Shown piece after piece: positions 39,971-46,524 of a DNA stretch of 48,800 bases. The translations under genes were made by a program, and so were the position numbers. Within the stretch, counting starts at the first letter, position 1; every line of letters starts with the position of its first letter. The notes beneath the pieces were generated by a model that saw nothing but the letters and a program-made list of their open reading frames with translations, ran no database searches and had not been told where the DNA came from. The DNA comes from VRUE01 sp040901495 (GTDB taxonomy: Bacteria > Actinomycetota > Thermoleophilia > Solirubrobacterales > 70-9): assembly GCA_040901495.1 (NCBI GenBank), contig JBBDYO010000013.1, forward strand, positions 1 through 48,800, given 5' to 3'.

Positions 39971-42492
39971 GGTTCCCTCTTGCGGTGGCCGCTATCGCGG
40001 CGATCGCGGCGGCCATCGCGCCGCAGGTCTCCGCCGCCGAACCGTTGCCAGGACCGCGGCCGAGTCCGATCGCGATCGTCGTCGACACCTCGGACTCGAT
40101 GAACGAAGAAGACGGCAGCGGCCGGATCAAAATCAACGGCGCCAAGATCGCGCTCCTCGACTTCCTTGGGCAAGTGGAACCGGATACCCCAGTTGGGCTG
40201 CGCACCTATCCGTACCCCGAAGAAAGGGGCGGAGGGGAATGCAGCCCCGGGGAACTGCGGGTCAGCAGCTCCGCCACGGATCGCACGGACATGGCGGCGA
40301 CGATTCGCACCCTGACGGCGGACGGCGACACGCCGACCGCCGCCGCCTTGAAAGCCGCCGAGAAAGACCTCACCTCCCTCGGGTCGGGGCAGGGGGGCAC
40401 GATCGTGCTCGTGTCCGACGGGGAGTCGAACTGCGGGCCGGACCCGTGCGACACGGCGCGCGAAATTGCCGAATCGGGATTCGACCTGCAGACGATCACA
40501 GTTGGTTTCCGCGTCTCGGGGGCGGGCGCGAAGGAGCTCCAGTGCATCGCCGAACAGACCGAAGGGAGATACCTGAGCGTGCATGACAACGCCGGGCTCG
40601 CCGAGGCGTTCGACGAAATCTCGAGGCCCGAATTGCGCCTCGAGGTTGACTACCCGACGAGGGTCACCGCGCAGGTTGGGAACGACCCCTCCGGCCTGGT
40701 CAAGATCGAGGCCAAGGTCTCAAACCCCAGCCAACACCTGGCGCGGGGCGTCGTCACCCGCATCCGCTTCGACGTGGCGTCCGGGGCGCCGGCGGTGATC
40801 CGCCCGGTCGTCCACCTCGGCAACCTCGAGCCGGGCGACTCGAGGAAGGTCTCCTGGGTCTTCCGGCCGGGGGTGCCGCCTCGCGATCGGAATCCAATGA
40901 AGTTGCGCTTCACCGTCATCGCGGGGGCGGAGAACACCCTTGCCGACGCCGAGTTCAAGAACACGATCGACGTCTACGACGCCTTCGAGAACGCCTCCGA
41001 AGCGGGCCCGATCCTGTCCTCACGGCACAAGATCGCGATCGTCGGGGACTCTTTTTCAGCCGGAGAGGGCGCCGACTTCTACATCGGCGATACCGACACG
41101 GACGCGAACCCCTGCCACCGCAGTCGCTTCACCTACCTCGTAGAAGTCTTCGATCTGGACGACTCCCGCATCATCGCCTGCTCGGGGGCGGTCGCCGCCG
41201 ACGTCACCGCCGCTCAGGAGGACCGTACCGTCGGGCCCCAGGAGGATCAGCTCGAAGCCCTCCGCCGCCGGGCCGGTGTGGACGCGGTCGTCCTCACCCT
41301 GGGCGGCAACGATGTCGGGTTCGGCAAGATCGCGGCGTCATGCCTGTTCGGCCGCTCCGACTGCTCCGACAAGATCTACGAGGGCGCTCCCTTCTGGCAG
41401 TGGTCGGGCATTCCCACCCGCAAGTACCTCGAGGAACGAATAGGCGGCCTTGCCAGTGCTTTGCGACCGGCTTACAGGGCGATCAACGGGGTCGTCAACG
41501 GCCCCCAGGCCAGAGGCGGGCACGGCCCCGTGCCGATCCTCGTCCTCGCCTATCCCATGCCGACGCCGCTAACCCCACAGGATTGCCCGGAAATGTGGGA
41601 CCTGCTCTCGCCGGGGGAGATCAAGCTCCTCAACGAATTGGTGATCGATCTGAATGGAATGATCGAGGGCACGGTCAAGAACGCCTGGAAGTACGACCAC
41701 GTGCCCGCCTTTTTCGTGCCCAACACCGAAATGGCGTTCCAGCCCGATCACACCCTCTGCGATCGCGATCCGTACGCGCGCACCCTGGACAGCTTCAATG
41801 GCGCTGGGGTTGATGCCAAAAGGCTGAACGGCGTGATCGCAAAGTACTCCGGGCGCTCCGATCCGATCGCGGGCATAAAGCGGGAGCTCGAGCTCTCAGA
41901 TGCGAAGTTCGACCGGACTATGCGGGCTGTGCAGGAGCTCGTCCATCCCAACCAGCTCGGGTACGCGGCTGAGACCCGCGCCGTGCTGCGCTGGTCGCAG
42001 AGCCCCGCTGCGATGGGCGCGGTGAAAACCCTCGAGAGCGCCCCGATCGACGTCCCCGCCGTGGTGGTCGTCGCCTCGGGCCCGGAACTGGGCCAGCTCG
42101 TGCCCGGCGAGACGCCGACCCTGCAGGGTGGGACGAGCTACCCGCTTCAGGCGGGGGGATTCGCTCCCGACTCACCGCTGACGATCGGCGTGCACTCGGA
42201 GTTCCAGGTCCTCAGCTACGCGACGGCGGACGGCGCCGGTGAGATCGCCACTCGGATTGCGATCCCGGAAGGCCTTGACCCTGGCGATCACACCCTGACG
42301 GTGTCGGGGGTCGACGCCGACGGGCAGTCGCGCACTGTCGAGATCCCCTTCGATGTCGCCGGCGGTGGCCTGCCGACCCTCGTCTCAGTGCTCCTCTGGC
42401 TCGCGGTTGCGGGCACCCTCGCGGCAGGACTGCTTCTGGCCGGACTCGCGCTATCCCGGCGGCGCGGCCCCCGTCCGACCTCAGCCGGTTGA
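39967..42492 (+). CDS. Secreted VWA domain - SGNH/GDSL hydrolase fusion, C-terminal membrane anchor
   Basis: An 841-residue protein. It has a cleavable signal peptide (1-23) and a von Willebrand A domain with a complete MIDAS start, DTSDS (40-44), and TPTAAAL and VSDGESNC. A beta-sandwich follows (about 235-340, VKIEAKVSNPSQHLARGV). Next comes an SGNH hydrolase resembling Streptomyces secreted esterases: VGDSFSAGEGADFY (Ser362), GGND (446-449) and ELVHPNQLGY (His660). An Ig-like domain (about 690-795) and one C-terminal helix with RRRG stop-transfer complete it. It is most likely an envelope esterase tethered outside the membrane, with the VWA domain for metal-dependent adhesion. Substrate unknown, perhaps acetylated wall glycans or lipids. 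Cysteines in pairs suggest disulfides. Its TGA overlaps the next ATG (TGATG). Confidence 0.85.
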   Translation: MRFPLAVAAIAAIAAAIAPQVSAAEPLPGPRPSPIAIVVDTSDSMNEEDGSGRIKINGAKIALLDFLGQVEPDTPVGLRTYPYPEERGGGECSPGELRVSSSATDRTDMAATIRTLTADGDTPTAAALKAAEKDLTSLGSGQGGTIVLVSDGESNCGPDPCDTAREIAESGFDLQTITVGFRVSGAGAKELQCIAEQTEGRYLSVHDNAGLAEAFDEISRPELRLEVDYPTRVTAQVGNDPSGLVKIEAKVSNPSQHLARGVVTRIRFDVASGAPAVIRPVVHLGNLEPGDSRKVSWVFRPGVPPRDRNPMKLRFTVIAGAENTLADAEFKNTIDVYDAFENASEAGPILSSRHKIAIVGDSFSAGEGADFYIGDTDTDANPCHRSRFTYLVEVFDLDDSRIIACSGAVAADVTAAQEDRTVGPQEDQLEALRRRAGVDAVVLTLGGNDVGFGKIAASCLFGRSDCSDKIYEGAPFWQWSGIPTRKYLEERIGGLASALRPAYRAINGVVNGPQARGGHGPVPILVLAYPMPTPLTPQDCPEMWDLLSPGEIKLLNELVIDLNGMIEGTVKNAWKYDHVPAFFVPNTEMAFQPDHTLCDRDPYARTLDSFNGAGVDAKRLNGVIAKYSGRSDPIAGIKRELELSDAKFDRTMRAVQELVHPNQLGYAAETRAVLRWSQSPAAMGAVKTLESAPIDVPAVVVVASGPELGQLVPGETPTLQGGTSYPLQAGGFAPDSPLTIGVHSEFQVLSYATADGAGEIATRIAIPEGLDPGDHTLTVSGVDADGQSRTVEIPFDVAGGGLPTLVSVLLWLAVAGTLAAGLLLAGLALSRRRGPRPTSAG

Positions 42493-43502
42493 TGAGCGCT
42501 TCGGGACATGCCCCCGCATCGACCTGCCGAGCTTGCGGACAGCCGCTTGCGCCGGGGGCCGCCTTCTGCCGCTCCTGCGGCGCTCGTGTCCAGTCGGACC
42601 CTCCAGCTTCCGACCCTGCCCCACAATCTCCGCCTCCGCCTCCGCCTCCGCCTCCGCCGCAACCGCAACCGCAGTCGCAGCCGCCGAAGGCTCGCAAATC
42701 GCTTCAGACTTTCCTGCTGGCGGCGGGTGCCGCGGTGATCGTCGGTGCCGGCGTGGGCACGGCGGTCGTGCTGCTCGGCGGTGAGGACTCCGATGACGGT
42801 GGTCCGACCACCACGGCCCAGGAGACCGTCCCATCGACCGAGTCCCCGGTGACGCAGACCGGAGAAGGGACGACTACGACCCCCACGACGGGAGCCCCCA
42901 CACAGCGTGTCGTGGGCGCGGTCGAAGCCGGTCGCTACGTGCAGGCGGGCTCATTCAGAACGGTGGCCGGCGCCGAGACCGAGCAGGCCCGCCTGGCCGC
43001 CGCCGGCATCCCCGTCACGGTCGTCGACTCCGACGCGGCGCAGGATCTGTTCCCGGGCTTCCAGGTGCTGCTCAGCGGGCCGTTCACGAGCTCAAGCGAG
43101 GAGGAGCAGATGCTCAAGCGGGTGAAAGGGGAGGTTCCCTCCGCGTTCGCCCGCGACCTGGCGCCGGCGCTGGAAATCTCCGGCCCTGGTGACGTAGCCG
43201 GGGAATGGACCGGGGAGCTGGAGCGGACGGGGACCGTCCGCAGCGGCCTCAACGACGATTTGTCGGCGGTGCTGTATGCCGCCCCGGATGGTCAGACGGC
43301 CTCTCTCGCCTTCGACGGGATCGACTGCGAGGTGGACCTCTCGTTGGTTGAGCTCACCGCGTTCACGCTCGGCTATGAGCAGGGCTCCGACTGCGTCGGC
43401 GGGGGGCGGTGGAGCCTGCGTCCCTCCGGTGTCGAGCTGATCGCCACGCTGCTGCCACCCGACACCGACGTGATCGTCGTCGGTAGCCTGCTCCGTCGTT
43501 GA
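42492..43502 (+). CDS. Zinc-ribbon / SPOR-like membrane protein
   Basis: A 336-residue protein. The cytoplasmic N-terminal zinc ribbon has C12RAC15G and C26RSC29G. A Pro/Gln linker (about 40-66) follows, then one transmembrane helix (FLLAAGAAVIVGAGVGTAVVL) and a Thr/Pro-rich spacer. A SPOR-like domain comes next (GRYVQAGSFRTVAGAETEQA to FQVLLSGPF). The C-terminal beta domain has two cysteines (DCEVDL, SDCVGGGRW). SPOR domains bind denuded septal peptidoglycan glycans, so a septal or wall-sensing role is inferred. The ATG overlaps the upstream stop, implying coupling. The linker is encoded by five perfect TCCGCC hexamers and so is length-variable in principle. Confidence 0.78.
   Translation: MSASGHAPASTCRACGQPLAPGAAFCRSCGARVQSDPPASDPAPQSPPPPPPPPPPQPQPQSQPPKARKSLQTFLLAAGAAVIVGAGVGTAVVLLGGEDSDDGGPTTTAQETVPSTESPVTQTGEGTTTTPTTGAPTQRVVGAVEAGRYVQAGSFRTVAGAETEQARLAAAGIPVTVVDSDAAQDLFPGFQVLLSGPFTSSSEEEQMLKRVKGEVPSAFARDLAPALEISGPGDVAGEWTGELERTGTVRSGLNDDLSAVLYAAPDGQTASLAFDGIDCEVDLSLVELTAFTLGYEQGSDCVGGGRWSLRPSGVELIATLLPPDTDVIVVGSLLRR
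42629..42658 (+). repeat. (TCCGCC)5 hexamer repeat in Pro-linker
   Basis: Five perfect tandem TCCGCC units encode alternating proline codons in the linker of the zinc-ribbon/SPOR protein. Slippage by whole units would change linker length without a frameshift. Confidence 0.9.
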
Positions 43503-43520
43503 CCATGGGAGGAGCGAAGG

Positions 43521-44435
43521 ATGAGCACTGAGGGGGCCTCGCGCAGCTGCGCCAAGTGCGGAGCGCAACTCGCCCCCGCCGCCGCCTTCTGCCGCAGCTG
43601 CGGGACGCCCTACACGCCCCCCGAGCCCGAGGCGCCGGCCAAGCCCGAGCCCCCGACCCAAGTCCTTCCCCCGACTGACCCGAAGCCCCCGGTCCACCCC
43701 CTCCCCCCAGTTAGGCCGGAGCCCCCGACCCAACCGCTGCAGCGCCCGCCCAGCCCGCCGCCTCCACCCGCTCCGCCTTCGCCCCAGCAAAAGACAAAAC
43801 GGTGGGGCAGGGTCGCATTGATCGCCGTCGCCGCCCTGATGCTGTTCGGGGCAGGCGCGGGGGGCGCGGTTCTGCTGCTGGGCGGGGACGACTCGGGCGA
43901 GGAGACGGAGGAGCAGACGGTGGTCTCGAGCGTGCCGGTCGACGGGGACACCGCGTCGCAGGGCAGTGGCGAAGCGACCTCCGGGGAAGGGGGCTCCGAA
44001 CTCGATGCGCAGAGTGAAGTCGAGATGGCAAGCGAAATTCAGACAGTGCTCCTTGCTTTTCATGAGCTAGTGGTTGCCGGCGACTATCGCGATGCTTGGG
44101 CGCTGCTCACGGATCGCAAGCGCCAGCAGTACCTTCGCGAAGGGGGTTATCCCAAGTGGGCCAACGCGCAGTCCACCCTGACCGAATATCTCGGCCCGTC
44201 GGGATTGACGGTGAGGGTCGATGGGATCGAAGCGGACGGCTCCGCTCGCGTGCTCCTCTCCGGGATGAGCTGGAGCGAACCGGGAGCAACTTGCACCGAA
44301 TGGAATGGGCTGACCTGGGCCAATTACGAGCACGGGGTATGGCGCTATGACCCGGGTTACTCGACCAAGCCGGAGCGTCGCCGTGTCTGGGAGCCGCAGA
44401 AAATCGAGTTGCTCGGGGAACGCTGCCTAGATTGA
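43521..44435 (+). CDS. Zinc-ribbon membrane protein with extracellular NTF2-like domain
   Basis: A 304-residue protein built like its neighbour. It has a zinc ribbon (C10AKC13G, C24RSC27G), a very proline-rich linker (about 30-90, with PPTQ repeats) and a transmembrane helix (about VALIAVAALMLFGAGAGG). An acidic/Ser-rich spacer follows, then a C-terminal domain of about 140 residues. That domain begins TVLLAFHELVVAGDYRDAWA and contains LLTDRKRQQYLREGGYPKWA. It resembles NTF2-like/DUF4878-type lipoprotein domains, but the assignment is moderate. Two cysteines (ATCTEW, GERCLD) probably form an extracytoplasmic disulfide. A strong Shine-Dalgarno GGGAGGAG (43507-43514) precedes the ATG. The TGA overlaps the TTG of the next gene. 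Confidence 0.75.
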   Translation: MSTEGASRSCAKCGAQLAPAAAFCRSCGTPYTPPEPEAPAKPEPPTQVLPPTDPKPPVHPLPPVRPEPPTQPLQRPPSPPPPPAPPSPQQKTKRWGRVALIAVAALMLFGAGAGGAVLLLGGDDSGEETEEQTVVSSVPVDGDTASQGSGEATSGEGGSELDAQSEVEMASEIQTVLLAFHELVVAGDYRDAWALLTDRKRQQYLREGGYPKWANAQSTLTEYLGPSGLTVRVDGIEADGSARVLLSGMSWSEPGATCTEWNGLTWANYEHGVWRYDPGYSTKPERRRVWEPQKIELLGERCLD

Positions 44436-45466
44436 GCTCTGGCCGCCGGGCTATCGCGGCTCTGGTTCCGATCGCGCTCGTGGCTGCGCTCCTTGCCGGC
44501 TGCGGTGGGGATGAGGCGGCCACCGAGCGCCAGGCTTTAACCGAAGCCAAGGGCAAGCCTTCCGCCGACGCGGTCGCCCGCGCGCGCATCGCCGATGGCC
44601 TGCGTCGCGGCGTCGAAGCGGCGGCCAAGCTCGGTGGGGACGTCGAGGCGGCGGCGATGCTGGACGGCTGGGAGGCGCCGCTGGTCGAGAGCTCCGAGCC
44701 TGGAGGCGGGGAACGGCCAATGCGGATGTGGAGCATGAGCAAGGTCGCGACGATGGTCGCCCTGCTGCGGGGCCTGGGCTGGGGAGAGCGGCCCGGCGCC
44801 CCGCCCTCGCCGGAGGTTGAGGACGCGCTGCAAGGGGCGATAACCAGGTCGGAGAACTGCCGGCAGCGACGTGTCGTCCTCGAGCTCCAGCGCATGGCCG
44901 GCAGCCCGGCGGGAGCGCGAGTCGCCCTGGCGGACGTCTTCACCGACGTTGGGGCCAGGGCACTGCCCGGCAGCGAACTGGAGCCACCAGAGTCCATCTG
45001 CTTGGACTACTTGCAAACCCAGCTCGAAGTCCGTGACCCGCTGGCGCCGGCGTTGCTGCTGGGCACCTCGACCTGGCGGATCTCGGACGCGGTCCGCTTG
45101 GTCCACGCGCTTTCGGTCGATGCCTACGGGAAGTCGATCTCAAAGCAGGTTCTCGGCCTGCTCGCCGAGCCGAAGCTCGCCAGTCGCGAGGTTCAGGCGG
45201 GCGAACTCACGGCTCCGCTCGACTGGGGAGTGGGGGCCGCGCTGCCCGGCACTCCCGCCTACAAGGCGGGTTGGGGCGGCAGCCTCAACGGCGACTTCCT
45301 CGCCGGCCAGATCGTGCTGGCCGAGGTGCCCGGGGGCGGGCGCCTGGCGATCGCCGCGATGTTCCACCCAGACGCTCAGCCTTCGCGGGACGATCCGGGA
45401 ATCACGAACGCGCCGCAGGCTGTCGAGCTGGTCCTTGACTCGGTGTACGACGCAGCGTCGCGCTAA
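44432..45466 (+). CDS. Beta-lactamase-fold-like lipoprotein (SxxK serine hydrolase candidate)
   Basis: A 344-residue lipoprotein with signal helix and lipobox LLAGC (Cys24). The mature part carries the three spaced signatures of penicillin-recognising serine hydrolases in degenerate form: SMSK (Ser101, Lys104) matching SxxK, SEN (140-142) matching SDN, and YKAGWGG (Lys278) matching KTG. Order and spacing suit a class A beta-lactamase/DD-peptidase fold. Whether it hydrolyses beta-lactams, cleaves wall peptides or is an inactive sensor is not decidable from sequence. The start TTG overlaps the upstream stop (TTGA). It ends the operon. Six bp later comes the stop of a convergent gene. Confidence 0.7.
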   Translation: MSSGRRAIAALVPIALVAALLAGCGGDEAATERQALTEAKGKPSADAVARARIADGLRRGVEAAAKLGGDVEAAAMLDGWEAPLVESSEPGGGERPMRMWSMSKVATMVALLRGLGWGERPGAPPSPEVEDALQGAITRSENCRQRRVVLELQRMAGSPAGARVALADVFTDVGARALPGSELEPPESICLDYLQTQLEVRDPLAPALLLGTSTWRISDAVRLVHALSVDAYGKSISKQVLGLLAEPKLASREVQAGELTAPLDWGVGAALPGTPAYKAGWGGSLNGDFLAGQIVLAEVPGGGRLAIAAMFHPDAQPSRDDPGITNAPQAVELVLDSVYDAASR

Positions 45467-45472
45467 AGGCCG

Positions 45473-46459
45473 CTACGGAGCAGGAGGAGCTTCGGGGAGA
45501 TCCGAGTCCTGGTCTTGGGGCTCGGGTTGCGGCTTGCGCTTCCCGTTGGAGCAGGCTTCAACCGCGAAGCCAGGTGCGCAGACGGTCCGTGATCGCCAGC
45601 GGTCTTCGAAGTCTTTGACGAATCGCTCGAAGGCCTTTCCTTCCCCCTGTTGTTTGAGCATGGCCCGGATCTGGTCTTCGACCTCATCCAGGGGCTGGAC
45701 ATCCCCATTGGGCTTGGTGAATTGGTCCGCCTTCACCTCTTCGTAGTAGTCCTCGATCTCCGAGTCGCTGGGCCGCGGAGAGTCCTCGCGGAGCTCCTTC
45801 TGGATCTTTTCCGTCAACAGTTCGAGCTCCATCAGCCCCCTGACGTCGGCTTCGGTGAAATGCAGTTCCTCGACGGTCTTCCGGTACTCCGCCTCCGAGT
45901 CAAAGCTCTGCTCTTTCAGCTTCTCGTGCTTTTTGTCGACTTCTTTGGCGGTCACCGAGATGCCCATTTCGTTCGCCTGCCCCTTGATCCACGCCGCCTG
46001 GATCAGTTCGCCCACCGTCGTTTCCTTCAGTTCCCTGTACTCGGGGTCTCCCGGCGCCGGAACCTTGTCGAGTTGGCCTTTCGCGGCGGCCTGATCCAGG
46101 TGCCGATAGAAGGTCCCCTCTGTGATCCGGCCGGCGCCCTCAGGAACTTCCATGACGAGCGCGATCGTGTCCGGGGGCAGGTCGCTTGGGGATGGGAGGG
46201 AGGAGCCGTCGTCCGAGCCACCCCTTGACGCCAAGGCGGAGATCGCCGCTCCCACTCCGGCGGCGGCGACCACGGCGATCACAACCCACAGGAGCGTGCG
46301 CGAGCTCTTCTCTTCGTGGGGGAGCTTCGCTCCCTGCTCCGTGGTAGACAGCTTTGTGCCGCATTCCGGGCAGAAGCTGCCGGGCGGGTCGCCCAGCTCC
46401 GCACCGCAGGAGTGGCAGAAGCGCGTCTTGGGCTGGCCTGCCGTCTCGGAGTCCCCCAT
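45473..46459 (-). CDS. Zinc-ribbon SurA-like protein lacking the PpiC domain (paralogue 3)
   Basis: A 328-residue protein: a cytoplasmic zinc ribbon (C15HSC18G, C30PEC33G), a transmembrane helix (about LLWVVIAVVAAAGVGAAISA) and then a SurA N-domain. That domain is closely similar to paralogue 2 at 30119-31468 (GELIQAAWIKGQANEMGI, SEAEYRKTVEELHFTEADV, PSDSEIEDYYEEVK). After YYEEVK the roughly 100-residue parvulin domain of paralogue 2 is missing. The sequence passes almost directly to the closing helix and the cysteine motif (RSRTVCAPGF...CSN). It is therefore probably a pure holdase fused to the zinc-ribbon topology of its neighbours. I chose ATG 46459. A TTG at 46471 would lie inside a TATTGT -10-like element. 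Confidence 0.82.
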   Translation of the reverse strand: MGDSETAGQPKTRFCHSCGAELGDPPGSFCPECGTKLSTTEQGAKLPHEEKSSRTLLWVVIAVVAAAGVGAAISALASRGGSDDGSSLPSPSDLPPDTIALVMEVPEGAGRITEGTFYRHLDQAAAKGQLDKVPAPGDPEYRELKETTVGELIQAAWIKGQANEMGISVTAKEVDKKHEKLKEQSFDSEAEYRKTVEELHFTEADVRGLMELELLTEKIQKELREDSPRPSDSEIEDYYEEVKADQFTKPNGDVQPLDEVEDQIRAMLKQQGEGKAFERFVKDFEDRWRSRTVCAPGFAVEACSNGKRKPQPEPQDQDSDLPEAPPAP

Positions 46460-46467
46460 CGCGGGCG

Positions 46468-46473
46468 ACAATA
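46468..46473 (-). promoter_or_regulatory. Candidate -10 (TATTGT) of the zinc-ribbon SurA-like gene
   Basis: Minus-strand TATTGT ends 8 nt before the ATG at 46459. No Shine-Dalgarno. Confidence 0.4.
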
Positions 46474-46524
46474 TCCGAGGAAGATGTACATTTCCGCGGA
46501 CCGAGGACTAGGGAGGCCTGAGTG

